This document shows, piece by piece, positions 9,742 to 18,400 of a stretch of DNA of 64,000 bases. The DNA lies in contig NZ_FOVW01000002.1 of assembly GCF_900115305.1 (NCBI RefSeq), positions 413,210 to 477,209 on the forward strand. The letters run 5' to 3'. Under the pieces are notes generated by a model that saw only the letters and a program-made list of their open reading frames with translations, searched no databases and was not told the DNA's origin. A program made the position numbers and the translations under genes. Each line of letters begins with the position of its first letter. The first letter of the stretch is position 1. Source of the DNA: Algoriphagus ornithinivorans (lineage in GTDB: Bacteria; Bacteroidota; Bacteroidia; Cytophagales; Cyclobacteriaceae).

Positions 9742-10311
9742 ATGAGTGAATCCAACCTTCCAACACCTCAAGCGGGAGATTTGTTAATCTCTGAGCCTTT
9801 TTTGCAGGACGAGAATTTTTCTCGTTCTGTAGTTCTGTTATGCGAGCATAATTCTGAAGGGAGCTTTGGATTGGTGTTCAATAAACCATCCATTCTTAGG
9901 TTGAATGAAATTGTGGAAGGTTTTGATTTTCTGGACCTAGAAGTTTACGTGGGAGGTCCGGTTGAACAGAACACATTACATTTTGTTTATTGTGGTGATA
10001 AACAGCTAAGCGAGAGTATTCAAATTGGAGAAAAGCTCTGGTGGGGAGGTGATTTTGAGGAGTTGAAGTCCAGATTGAAAACAGGAACCTTCGATTTAGA
10101 ATCAATTCGATTCTTTTTGGGATATTCCGGTTGGGCGCCTGGTCAACTGACAGATGAGCTTACAGAAAACACCTGGATTGTCTGCAAAGAAGAATTAAAT
10201 ATCACAGCATTCAATTATTCTCCGGAAGAGCTTTGGAAAAGCCTTTTAAAAAATATGGGAGGGGAGTTTAAATTGATTGCAAATTATCCCACTGACCCAA
10301 GATTAAATTAG
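9742..10311 (+). CDS. YqgE/AlgH family protein (DUF179)
   Basis: A 189-residue protein of the YqgE/AlgH family. The N-terminal PQAGDLLISEPFLQDENFSRSVVLL and FGLVFNKPS, the GGPVEQNTLHFVY motif and FFLGYSGWAPGQLTDEL are all family hallmarks. The biochemical function is not established, although the family was linked to alginate regulation in Pseudomonas. It reads away from pdxH and is followed by the DUF349 gene 48 bases later. The stop codon touches a 7-bp inverted repeat (GGCAAAA/TTTTGCC, 10311-10331) that overlaps the next promoter box. Confidence 0.88.
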   Translation: MSESNLPTPQAGDLLISEPFLQDENFSRSVVLLCEHNSEGSFGLVFNKPSILRLNEIVEGFDFLDLEVYVGGPVEQNTLHFVYCGDKQLSESIQIGEKLWWGGDFEELKSRLKTGTFDLESIRFFLGYSGWAPGQLTDELTENTWIVCKEELNITAFNYSPEELWKSLLKNMGGEFKLIANYPTDPRLN

Positions 10312-10321
10312 GCAAAATCCC

Positions 10322-10329
10322 TACTTTTG
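10322..10329 (+). promoter_or_regulatory. -7 promoter box TACTTTTG for the DUF349 gene
   Basis: A perfect TAnnTTTG lies 30 bases before the ATG at 10360. It forms the right arm of a small inverted repeat (10311-10331). A well-spaced -33 TTG is not visible. Confidence 0.45.
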
Positions 10330-10359
10330 CCCATATTGCCTTGAAATAGTAGTGTTTTT

Positions 10360-12330
10360 ATGACTGAGAAAAGTAATGATTTGTCCGACAAGGACAAGGT
10401 GACCTCAGCTTCCGAATCTCCGGAAGCCAAGGGTAAAGAGAAAGAAGTAGAAAACTCATCTGAAAAAGAGAGTTCAGATGTAGAAAGCAAAGAAGCGGCT
10501 CCCGAGCCTAGTGCTGAGGAGAAGACTTCTGAACCTGAAGTAGTTGAAGCCAAAGAAGAAGATGCAACAGTCACTTCTGAATTGGATGAAACTGATGAGG
10601 AGGAAGAGGAGGATCATCACGATGAGGATTTGGATATAGAAAATTTATCCAAAGCCGAATTAGTAAAGCTTCTTAAAGAAAAGACCAAAGAGAGTTCAAG
10701 CCCACTGAAGCTTGAAAAGATGGTGAATACTATCAAAGCTGCTTTCGACGAGTATACTCATAAGGAGCGTGATGAGGCTTTAGAAAAATTTAAAGCTGAA
10801 GGTGGAACTGAGGACGATTTTGACTTCAGACCTTCCGATGAGGAGAGAGATTTCATTACCTACTATTACGAGTTCAAAAAGCAGGTTTCTTCCATTCGAA
10901 AAGAAGCCGAAAAGCAGAAAGAGAAAAATCTAGACGCTAAGACCGAAATTCTCAATAAACTTCGTGAATTGGTCGATGGGGAAGAGACTACGCTCAGCAT
11001 CAATGCAATCAAATCAATTCAGGAGGAATGGAAGTCTATAGGACCTGTTCCTGCTGCGCAAAATAGAAGCCTTTGGGCCAGCTACAATGCCTTGATGGAT
11101 AGATTCTATGATAATAGAAGCATCTATTTCGAGTTAAAAGAGTTGGACAGGAAGAAAAATCTGGAAAGCAAACTGGAGTTATGTGAGAAGGCAGAAGCCT
11201 TGAAAGATATGCCGGATCTAAAAGAGGCTATCAAGGCGCTTAATGAGCTTCACGAAGAGTTTAAACATATAGGACCTGTTCCGAGAGAGGAGCAGGAAGA
11301 ACTTTGGAAGCGTTTTAAGGCTGCCTCTGATGCTGTTTACGACAGAAGAAAAGAGTTCTACGAAAGCCAGAAAGAGGTTTTTAAAAAGAATCAGAATGAG
11401 AAAGAAGCTTTGATCGAAAAGTTAAATGCTTTCTCTGATTTCAAAGCTGAAAGAATCAAAGACTGGAATACTAAAACCAAAGAGATTCTTGATATCCAAA
11501 AAAGCTGGGAGAAAATCGGCCCTGTTCCTAGGGAATCAGGTAGAGAAATCAACAAAGCCTTTTGGACTGCTTTCAAGAAATTCTTCCATAATAAAAACCT
11601 GTTCTTCAAGGAGCTCGATGAAATCCGTGCTACAAACCAAGCCAAAGCTGAAGAGTTAATTCAAAAGGCAGAAGAGTTAAAAGATTCTACAGATTGGCAA
11701 AATACGGCCAATTCTATGATTGCCTTACAGCAGGAATGGAAGAAGTTGGGGCCAACTCCGGAGAAAAGCAGAGATAATCTATACAAGCGATTCAAGACTG
11801 CCTGTGATACTTTCTTCGATAACAGAAGGAATTCCAATAAGCAGGCAAATCAGGAGTACGAAGCGAATTACAAGGCTAAGCAGGCTGTTTGTGATGAAAT
11901 TATCAAAGCTTCCAAAGAAAATCCGAGCGAAGAAGAACTGACTGAGTATGTTGGGAAATTCAACGAGATTGGTTTTGTGCCAAGAAAGAATATGAAAGAT
12001 ATTCAGGCACAGTTTAAGGCTGCTGTAGATGCTTATTTGGAGAAATTGGATGATGACTTCGATCGTGAAGACTTCTTGTTCAGATTGAATTTGAATAGAA
12101 TTCAATCCGATCCAAATGCTGTGAAGACCTTGAATAAGAAAGAACATGGCATCAGAAAGCAGATTTCTGATTTGGAAAATAATATCACCTTGTGGAAAAA
12201 CAACTTGGAGTTTTTCGCTGCTTCAAAAACTGCAGACAAATTGAAAGACCAGTTTGATGTGAAGATTCAGAAAGCAGAGGAAGAAATCGAAAAACTGAAG
12301 AAGAAGCTTTCCATTTTAAGGGAGTTTTAA
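10360..12330 (+). CDS. DUF349 repeat protein, acidic N terminus
   Basis: A 656-residue cytoplasmic protein. The first 90 residues are acidic and low-complexity (runs of E, D, S and K, with HHDED near 85). The rest is helical and carries five DUF349 repeats marked by EEWKSIGPVP, EEFKHIGPVP, KSWEKIGPVP, QEWKKLGPTP and GKFNEIGFVP, each followed by a helix such as LWKRFKAASDAVYDRRKEF. A coiled coil closes the protein (KIQKAEEEIEKLKKKL). DUF349 proteins are widespread in Bacteroidota and their function is not known; the repeat architecture suggests a scaffold or nucleic-acid binding role, which is inference. A hairpin without T-run (12335-12357) follows. Confidence 0.85.
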   Translation: MTEKSNDLSDKDKVTSASESPEAKGKEKEVENSSEKESSDVESKEAAPEPSAEEKTSEPEVVEAKEEDATVTSELDETDEEEEEDHHDEDLDIENLSKAELVKLLKEKTKESSSPLKLEKMVNTIKAAFDEYTHKERDEALEKFKAEGGTEDDFDFRPSDEERDFITYYYEFKKQVSSIRKEAEKQKEKNLDAKTEILNKLRELVDGEETTLSINAIKSIQEEWKSIGPVPAAQNRSLWASYNALMDRFYDNRSIYFELKELDRKKNLESKLELCEKAEALKDMPDLKEAIKALNELHEEFKHIGPVPREEQEELWKRFKAASDAVYDRRKEFYESQKEVFKKNQNEKEALIEKLNAFSDFKAERIKDWNTKTKEILDIQKSWEKIGPVPRESGREINKAFWTAFKKFFHNKNLFFKELDEIRATNQAKAEELIQKAEELKDSTDWQNTANSMIALQQEWKKLGPTPEKSRDNLYKRFKTACDTFFDNRRNSNKQANQEYEANYKAKQAVCDEIIKASKENPSEEELTEYVGKFNEIGFVPRKNMKDIQAQFKAAVDAYLEKLDDDFDREDFLFRLNLNRIQSDPNAVKTLNKKEHGIRKQISDLENNITLWKNNLEFFAASKTADKLKDQFDVKIQKAEEEIEKLKKKLSILREF

Positions 12331-12334
12331 ATTA

Positions 12335-12357
12335 ATCTCACTCAGAATAAGTGAGAT
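12335..12357. other. inverted repeat after the DUF349 gene
   Basis: ATCTCACT and AGTGAGAT form a perfect 8-bp stem with a seven-base loop. There is no T-run on either side, so it is a weak terminator candidate or an mRNA 3'-end stabilising hairpin. Confidence 0.4.
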
Positions 12358-12389
12358 AGAGAATATAGCTAAATTTTAATTCCTGAGTG

Positions 12390-12421
12390 TTTGGAGTGAA
12401 AAGATGATCAGGCTATATTTG
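12390..12421 (+). promoter_or_regulatory. promoter of tRNA-Thr (TTTG-N20-TATATTTG)
   Basis: TTTG at 12390-12393 and TATATTTG at 12414-12421 are separated by 20 bases, a full match to the Bacteroidota -33/-7 promoter. The -7 box ends 17 bases before the mature tRNA 5' end. Confidence 0.8.
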
Positions 12422-12438
12422 CATCACAATTAAGGAAC

Positions 12439-12511
<73 letters not shown>

Positions 12512-12514
12512 CAA

Positions 12515-12542
12515 AAACCACTCAGAAATGGGTGGTTTTTTT
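12515..12542 (+). terminator. terminator of tRNA-Thr
   Basis: AACCACTC pairs with GGGTGGTT (one wobble) around AGAAAT, followed by TTTTT. It starts four bases after the tRNA end. Nearly the same hairpin follows both displaced tRNA halves. Confidence 0.8.
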
Positions 12543-12545
12543 ATT

Positions 12546-12854
12546 ATGTCAGATTCTATATTTTTTGTTTACGTCATTTATTCTCCTTCCTACGATAAAT
12601 TTTATATTGGTCAAACGGAAGATGTTGACAGGCGACTGATTGAACATAACAATCATTTTTTTTCAAATGCCTCAACCAAATTCGCAGATGATTGGGAAAT
12701 TTTTCATTTGATTATATGTTCGTCTAGAAGTCAGGCAATCAAGATAGAAAGCCATTTAAAAAAGTCAAAGAATAAAGTTTACCTGAATAACTTGAAAAAA
12801 TATCCAGAGATTTCAGAGAGATTAATTGAAAAATATAAAGATAATGGTCAGTAG
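12546..12854 (+). CDS. small GIY-YIG nuclease, copy 1
   Basis: A 102-residue protein consisting of one GIY-YIG domain. The 'GIY' strand is FVY (Y9) and the 'YIG' strand YIG (Y20, eleven residues later, as in the family). Arg30 and His34 (VDRRLIEH) match the catalytic Arg and His positions of I-TevI, and Glu68 (KIESHLKK) fits the metal-binding Glu. All catalytic positions are intact. The frame is open from an ATG at 12528, but that lies in the terminator hairpin, so the ATG at 12546 is chosen. The last Gln codon and the TAG stop are made by the first bases of the next tRNA 3' half. It has no DNA-binding accessory domain. The context suggests a nuclease acting at the tRNA gene (inference). Confidence 0.85.
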   Translation: MSDSIFFVYVIYSPSYDKFYIGQTEDVDRRLIEHNNHFFSNASTKFADDWEIFHLIICSSRSQAIKIESHLKKSKNKVYLNNLKKYPEISERLIEKYKDNGQ

Positions 12855-12897
12855 GTCGCTGCCCCGATAGCTATCGGGGCGATCCCGGCAAGGGGCT
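12848..12897 (+). pseudogene. displaced tRNA-Thr 3' half, first copy
   Basis: TCAGTAGGTCGCTG, then an 18-base palindrome in place of GTT, then CGATCCCGGCAAGGGGCT, matching tRNA-Thr from the anticodon stem to the discriminator. There is no 5' half in front of it; the nuclease gene runs into it instead. Confidence 0.9.
12862..12879. repeat. palindrome CCCCGATAGCTATCGGGG in the T arm of the tRNA fragment
   Basis: A perfect 18-base palindrome lies between the T-stem 5' strand and the rest of the T loop of the displaced tRNA half, replacing the bases GTT. The same palindrome occurs at 13249-13266, and a two-mismatch version at 117-134. Confidence 0.85.
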
Positions 12898-12899
12898 CA

Positions 12900-12928
12900 A
12901 AAACCACTCAGAAATGAGTGGTTTTTTG
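12900..12928 (+). terminator. terminator hairpin copy 2
   Basis: AACCACTC/GAGTGGTT is a perfect stem around AGAAAT, followed by TTTTTT. It follows the first displaced tRNA half and precedes the second nuclease gene, so transcription from the tRNA-Thr promoter would have to pass it. Confidence 0.75.
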
Positions 12929-12932
12929 TATT

Positions 12933-13241
12933 ATGTCAGATTTTAAATTTTTTGTTTACGTTATTTATTCTCCTTCCTACGATAAATTTTATATTGGTCA
13001 AACGGAAGATATTGACAGGCAACTGATTGAACATAACAATCATTTTTTTTCAAGTGCCTCAACCAAATTCGCAGATGATTGGGAAATTTTTCATTTGATT
13101 ATATGTTCTTCTAGAAGTCAGGGAATCAAGATTGAAAGCCATTTAAAAAAGGCTAAGAATAAAGTTTACCTGGAAAACTTGAAAAAATATCCAGAGATTT
13201 CAGAGAGATTAATTGAAAAATATAAAGATAATGGTCAGTAG
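12933..13241 (+). CDS. small GIY-YIG nuclease, copy 2 (catalytic Arg replaced)
   Basis: A 102-residue tandem paralogue of the gene at 12546, differing at 8 positions (S4F, I5K, V27I, R30Q, N41S, A64G, S74A, N81E). The GIY and YIG tyrosines, His34 and Glu68 are kept, but Arg30, the position of the essential Arg of I-TevI, is Gln (CGA to CAA, one transition). Arg29 next to it remains and might compensate. The upstream in-frame ATG at 12918 is inside the hairpin, so 12933 is preferred. The gene again ends within the following tRNA 3' half, which provides the TAG stop. It may be a decaying or inactive copy. Confidence 0.8.
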   Translation: MSDFKFFVYVIYSPSYDKFYIGQTEDIDRQLIEHNNHFFSSASTKFADDWEIFHLIICSSRSQGIKIESHLKKAKNKVYLENLKKYPEISERLIEKYKDNGQ

Positions 13242-13284
13242 GTCGCTGCCCCGATAGCTATCGGGGTGATCCCGGCAAGGGGCT
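13235..13284 (+). pseudogene. displaced tRNA-Thr 3' half, second copy
   Basis: The same arrangement as the copy at 12848: TCAGTAGGTCGCTG, palindrome, then TGATCCCGGCAAGGGGCT (one change, C to T, against the other copy). It ends the array and is followed by a terminator hairpin, then unrelated sequence. Confidence 0.88.
13249..13266. repeat. palindrome CCCCGATAGCTATCGGGG, second copy
   Basis: Identical to 12862-12879 and at the same position in the T arm of the displaced tRNA half. Confidence 0.85.
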
Positions 13285-13287
13285 CAA

Positions 13288-13317
13288 AAACCACTCAGAA
13301 ATGGGTGGTTTTTTGTT
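13288..13317 (+). terminator. terminator hairpin copy 3
   Basis: AACCACTC/GGGTGGTT around AGAAAT followed by TTTTTTG, the same as the hairpin after the intact tRNA-Thr. Repeat homology stops just after it. Confidence 0.75.
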
Positions 13318-13375
13318 TTATATTGACCTTGTTTTTGATTGAGCCTTCAACTATTTATTAATCAAACCTTAACAC

Positions 13376-13407
13376 AAAAAAAGCTGACCTTAGAAAGATC
13401 AGCTTTT
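13376..13407 (-). terminator. terminator of the Gfo/epimerase/ThuA operon
   Basis: On the minus strand AAAAGCTGA and TCAGCTTTT pair, with CTT/AAG extending the stem after one mismatch, followed by a T-run. It lies 20 bases after the stop at 13428. Confidence 0.85.
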
Positions 13408-13427
13408 GTACAATAGGTTATTTAGGT

Positions 13428-14546
13428 TTAGGTCTTTTTGAGTGTGAACTCAGGTAAATATTTGATTTTTCCTCCTTCCATAGCAGATTCATGAGCCAAA
13501 ATACCTACACAAGTGATGTTGGCTGATTCTCTGGCATCAGGATAGGGTGCTCGCTCTTCTTGAAGGGCGCTTAGAAACTCATGAACCAAATGGGGATGAG
13601 AACCTCCATGGCCAGATCCTTGGGTAAAAGATAAGTGCTGGTTCTCATCAGAGTCATAAACCCCATGAGTCGTAAATTTTTGAATGCCTTCTGGTAATAA
13701 ATGTGCGTAATCAGGAATCTTAACTTTTTCAGGAACTTCTCCCGTATGAATTACAGAATCCTCATGCTCAATCAAGGTCCATTCAAAGGACTTTTTTGAA
13801 CCATATACATCGAAACTTTCTCTATACTGTCTAGCTGTATTGAATAGTGATCTAGTAACCTCGGCAGCCAAATCACTGTTTTTTAACTTGATATGGCAGG
13901 TTTCAATGGCAAATGGAGATCCGTATTTTGGGATCAAATTTTCGTCTATTCGACCTGAACCCAAACATGATACATACTCAGCCTGTGCTTGTGGTAAAGC
14001 CAATACCGGTCCCACACAGTGAGTTGCATAATGCATAGGAGGGAGGCCTTCCCAATATCCCGGCCATCCTGCCATTTCCTGCTGATGAGAGGCTCTTAAA
14101 AACTGGATTTTTCCCAACTCACCCTTTTGATAAAGCTTTTTTACAAACAGAAATTCACGGCTGTATACGACCGTTTCCATCATCATATAGGTTAAACCGG
14201 TCGATTCTGTCAATTCAACGATCTGCCTACACTCTTCTACCGTGGTCGCCATTGGAACAGTACAAGCCACATGTTTTCGTGCCTTAAGAGCTTTGATTGA
14301 CTGCTCTGCATGATTTTGAATAGGTGTATTGATATGTACTGCATCAATGTCAGGATCCTTTAGCAATTCATCATAATCGGTGTAGACCTTTTCAATACCA
14401 AAGGCTTTTCCAATGGCCTCAGCTTTTTCCTGATTCCTTTGACATATGGCATACATATTCGCCATTGGGTGTTGCTGATAGATGGGTATAAACTCAGCTC
14501 CAAATCCAAGTCCTATGATGGCTATGTTAATAGGTTTTTTACTCAT
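13428..14546 (-). CDS. Gfo/Idh/MocA family oxidoreductase
   Basis: A 372-residue cytoplasmic NAD(P)-dependent sugar dehydrogenase-like protein. A Rossmann motif IAIIGLGFGAEF (7-18) is followed by the segment DIDAVHINTPIQNHAEQ and HVACTVPMATT, where most relatives have the EKP motif; here it reads TVPMA, so the usual catalytic Lys of EKP is absent. The C-terminal substrate-binding domain contains HGGSHPHLVHEFLSAL, typical of the family. It is the last of three minus-strand genes, after the TIM-barrel epimerase, and a terminator follows. The substrate is unknown but probably a sugar or cyclitol derivative. Confidence 0.85.
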   Translation of the reverse strand: MSKKPINIAIIGLGFGAEFIPIYQQHPMANMYAICQRNQEKAEAIGKAFGIEKVYTDYDELLKDPDIDAVHINTPIQNHAEQSIKALKARKHVACTVPMATTVEECRQIVELTESTGLTYMMMETVVYSREFLFVKKLYQKGELGKIQFLRASHQQEMAGWPGYWEGLPPMHYATHCVGPVLALPQAQAEYVSCLGSGRIDENLIPKYGSPFAIETCHIKLKNSDLAAEVTRSLFNTARQYRESFDVYGSKKSFEWTLIEHEDSVIHTGEVPEKVKIPDYAHLLPEGIQKFTTHGVYDSDENQHLSFTQGSGHGGSHPHLVHEFLSALQEERAPYPDARESANITCVGILAHESAMEGGKIKYLPEFTLKKT

Positions 14547-14615
14547 GGGTTTATTTTTTAAAAATTCTTATTTTAGTTTTAAAGTGTTATAGTCCTAATT
14601 AAACATTTCTTTTTT

Positions 14616-15476
14616 CTACTCAGAAGCCCATTTTTTAAGGAACTCCAGACCCTCTTTAGCAAATCCATCTTGGCTAGGAACCAAAGGCTTCCAAATACAA
14701 ACAGCTCCTGCCAATTCCTTCACTTTCGGAGTAAAGCTTTCAATGGAAATTGTTCCTTGGTAATTAATAGACTCCAAACCTCTTTTCCAGGCGGCCCAAT
14801 TTGTTTGTCCAGTACCCGGTGTACCTCGGTAATTTTCAGATACCTGCACATGAATTAGCTTATCCCCAACTCTCTGAATGGCCTTTTCAATATCTGGCTC
14901 CTCAATGCTTACATGAAATCCATCCAATAGGGCTTTGGCTTCTTTTTCATTGATATCTTGGATTAATTGAGCCAATTCCTCAGCAGTATTAATTAAATCA
15001 GTTTCAAAGCGATTCAAGGTTTCAATCGCGATATCTAATCCATGATTTCTAGCTTTACCACAGACTTTTCGGAGGTTTTGAACCGCTCTGTCCCATTCGA
15101 TTTTCTTTTGCTCAGGAGACACAAGCCTAGCTTTACCGACCGCAGAGTACATAGGACCGGCCACAAACTTTGCTCCCAATTCACTGGCAATTTCAAAGCA
15201 TTGATCCATGTACTTAAAACAAGTATCATGGAAGGCAGGATCATCATGTGTAAAATCTCTGCTGAGTCCAAAAGCGCCGCAGATGATGGCGCTTAAACTA
15301 TTATCCTCTAAGGCCTTTTTAACCGCAGCTAGATCCACCAATTCAGGATCTTCTACAGGAATTTCTACTGCATCGTATCCATAATTCTTGATTTTTGGAA
15401 AAAGGGAGACTGTTTCCTTGTTGAAAGGAGAAGTCCATAGCCAGGTACTAACACCGAATTTTACAATCAAGGCCAT
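14616..15476 (-). CDS. sugar phosphate isomerase/epimerase (D-tagatose 3-epimerase-like TIM barrel)
   Basis: A 286-residue xylose isomerase-like TIM barrel. The pattern FGVSTWLWTSPF at the N terminus, AIETLNRFETD (metal Glu), LLDGFHVSIEE (metal Asp and His), HVQVSENYRGTPGTG and the C-terminal TISIESF (metal Glu) is that of the ketose 3-epimerase group (DTE/DPE). The four metal ligands appear intact. It sits two bases from the end of the ThuA fusion gene and 69 bases before the oxidoreductase, in one apparent operon for catabolism of an unusual sugar. The exact substrate cannot be read from sequence. Confidence 0.85.
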   Translation of the reverse strand: MALIVKFGVSTWLWTSPFNKETVSLFPKIKNYGYDAVEIPVEDPELVDLAAVKKALEDNSLSAIICGAFGLSRDFTHDDPAFHDTCFKYMDQCFEIASELGAKFVAGPMYSAVGKARLVSPEQKKIEWDRAVQNLRKVCGKARNHGLDIAIETLNRFETDLINTAEELAQLIQDINEKEAKALLDGFHVSIEEPDIEKAIQRVGDKLIHVQVSENYRGTPGTGQTNWAAWKRGLESINYQGTISIESFTPKVKELAGAVCIWKPLVPSQDGFAKEGLEFLKKWASE

Positions 15477-15477
15477 A

Positions 15478-18400
15478 CTATTCTACTTTCATAATTCCGT
15501 TCATTATTCTCCAATGCCCCGGCACTGTGCATATAAATGGATATTCACCCGGTTCAGTTGGAGCTATGAATACCAGAGATTCTCTTCCTTCGGGGTCTAC
15601 CAAACGCGTGGCTGCTATCACTTGAGGGATTTTAGGAACATAATTCTGTTCAGCTCCTTTTGGATCCCTAGCCAATTCATCCGCAGCTTTTCCGATTTGT
15701 TCCATAGATCCTTTCTGGCCTATTACCAGGTTATGCTGCATAAAATCAGGATTCTCAAAGTCTATAGTCACTTGGGAACCAGCCTTTACAGTGAATGAAG
15801 CTTTGTCAAATTTCATTTCATGAGGAATGACTCCAAGTTTAATGATAGAAGTTCCATTTACCTGTTGGCTGGCTACAAAACTCTCCTCTTCCACCAAGGA
15901 GGTTCCTGGCTTATTCAATGATAGAGTAGATTTATTGCTGAGTCTACCGCCAAACCACCAAGTGCCTTCGTATTTTCCAACCACATTTCTACTATCATTC
16001 TGACCAACTCTCACTCGGTTGGGAGATAAAGACTCCTTAAACAATCCATTGGTCTTTCCTTTGGCTATTTCCTCACCATCGATTTTTAATGTCATACTGC
16101 CATCCTCTTTCAAACTCGCATCGATGGTAAACTGAGTTTCAGGAAGGGTTTTCTTAGAGCTGAGAATATTGAGTTTTTCATTTTGTGCAACTGCAAAATG
16201 AAGGGCATCTTGATAAAAATACAGGCTATATCCATTGGTATTATTTCCCTGTGCCACCAAAACGCCTTCCAATGGGTTTTGCCCTTTGGACACTATAACT
16301 CGAAGTGCTATTTCTTTTCCAGCAACGTCCGGAGGGAATAAGATACTGTTCCTCTGATCAAGTGGGTATTGCTCTGCCACTAGTGAACGACTAATTCTAT
16401 CTGCCAAAGAAAGTTCACTATCTCCAGAAGCTCTTAAAGCTGTGGAATTATCTCTTTTTGCAAATTCAGTTGGGTGCGCCAAAACAGCTGCAAAAATCGC
16501 TTGAGGTAAAAAGCTGTCCTTCCCGTTCTCTTCTCTTTCTGCAGCTTGAATTAACATAGCAGCCGCCTTTTCAGAAAAAGGCATGTCTGAAACTGCTAGA
16601 AAAGCGTGCTTTCTGGTAGCTAAATCCGGGTCTTGAGTAATTCCGGAATTCATAATCGCATCCAAAGACGCCGGAGTATTTGGTAAAACGCGAAGTGCAT
16701 TTTTTCTAACCGCGGCAGAAGGATGGGAGAGGGCTTCAGTGACAGTTTTAAATGCCTCTTCATTTTCTCCATCCAGTTCTCCCAGACCGTGTAAAGCCCA
16801 TAATGCATTGACAGCAGGAGCATTTAAACCAACTTGATCTACATTTTCGTCAGAGATAATCTTGTATAAATCAGAAATAACAGATTTGTCCTGCTTCTCC
16901 ACGATTAAGCGCTGCGCTGTCAATCTCCAAAACATGTTATCACTTTTTAGGGCTTCAATCAGCTCTTTTCCGCTGGCATCCTTGAGATCAAAAGTTTTGG
17001 AATCTTTTCCACCTTTATAACTGATTCTATAAATTCTACCATGTTGACTGTCCCGAAGCGGATTGATGTAGGCATTTCCAGCTCCATTTTCAAATCCTCT
17101 CGGTGTAGGATTATGCTGAATAATAAAGTTGTACCAATCAGCAACCCATAAAGCTCCATCAGGACCAACTTCTGCATGAACTGGTGAAAACCATTCATCA
17201 GAGCTCGCCAAAATATTGAAGTCATTTTTTTCTTTATATCCAGAGCCATCAGCCTGAATTTTTGCTCGGTGAAGGACCCTTCCAGTCGGTTCTGCTACAA
17301 AGGCTATTTTATTCCAATATTCTTCTGGAAAACTTCTGGCGGTATAAAAATTATGTCCAGCAGCAGCGGTGTAGCCACCATGCCAATCTACTTGCCTCAA
17401 AAATGGTGTTAAATGAGGCATATCATAATGGCTGTCGATTCCATGAACCGTATTAGCAGAACCTTGGAAAATAGGCCTTTTGACATAATTGTTGGCCATG
17501 GAAAAATATACGCTATGCTGTCCATTGGCAGTGGAAATAAATGTCTCAAAATCTTCTGTGAAACCAAGTCCCCAGGTATTATTAGATGTATTTCCCAAAT
17601 ATTCCAGATTATCACCCGAAGGCTCAAATCTATACACACCTTGTCCGAAGGAATGTCTTTGGCCACTTACTTCTCCATTGAAGCCTGCATAGCCTAAGAC
17701 TCCCCAGATTTTATTGTCAAATCCATATCTCAGGTTTGAAGGTCCTGCATGGGTGTCACTTTTGCCCCAGCCAGTCATCAATACTTCCCTCACATCCGCC
17801 ACATCATCTCCGTCTGTATCTTTTAAGAAGAGAAAATCAGGAGCCATAGAAATTAGAATGCCTCCATTGACCGCCATAATTGAAGTTGGAATATTCAAAT
17901 TATCCGCGAAAACAGTGACTTTGTCTGCCTTTCCATCTCCATCTGTATCTTCCAAAATCTTGATTTTGTCGTTTCCTCCTTCAGTCCTAACCTCATTCGG
18001 ATAATCCACAGTTTCGATGACGAAAAGCCTTCCTCTTTCATCCCAGGTCATTGCCATAGGATTGATGATCATGGGTTCACTAGCAAATAATTCCATTTCA
18101 AAACCAACAGGTAGCTGTACCAATTTCATGCTTTGCTCAGGAGAAAGCGGAAGCTGATATTTTGGGGCTGGATCTCTTCTTTCATAATTTGGAATCTCAG
18201 CATCCCGAAATTCAGGAGTTGGAATTTCATAAGCTTGTAAAAGCTCATTTACTTTATCGCCCACCGCCCACAGTATACCATTGGCGATTAGATTTTGGAA
18301 CTCGGCCTTTTGCCAGGTTTCTTCATTGTGACCATATGCAGTGTAGAATACCCTTCCTTTTCCTTCCTCCAATGTCCAAGCATAAGGTTCTCTATGATCA

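Noticed and set aside
11779..12147. 122-codon open frame antisense to the DUF349 gene
   Set aside because: It mirrors the Lys/Glu-rich repeat region of the real gene, has no recognisable domain and no promoter; such frames are expected opposite this codon pattern.
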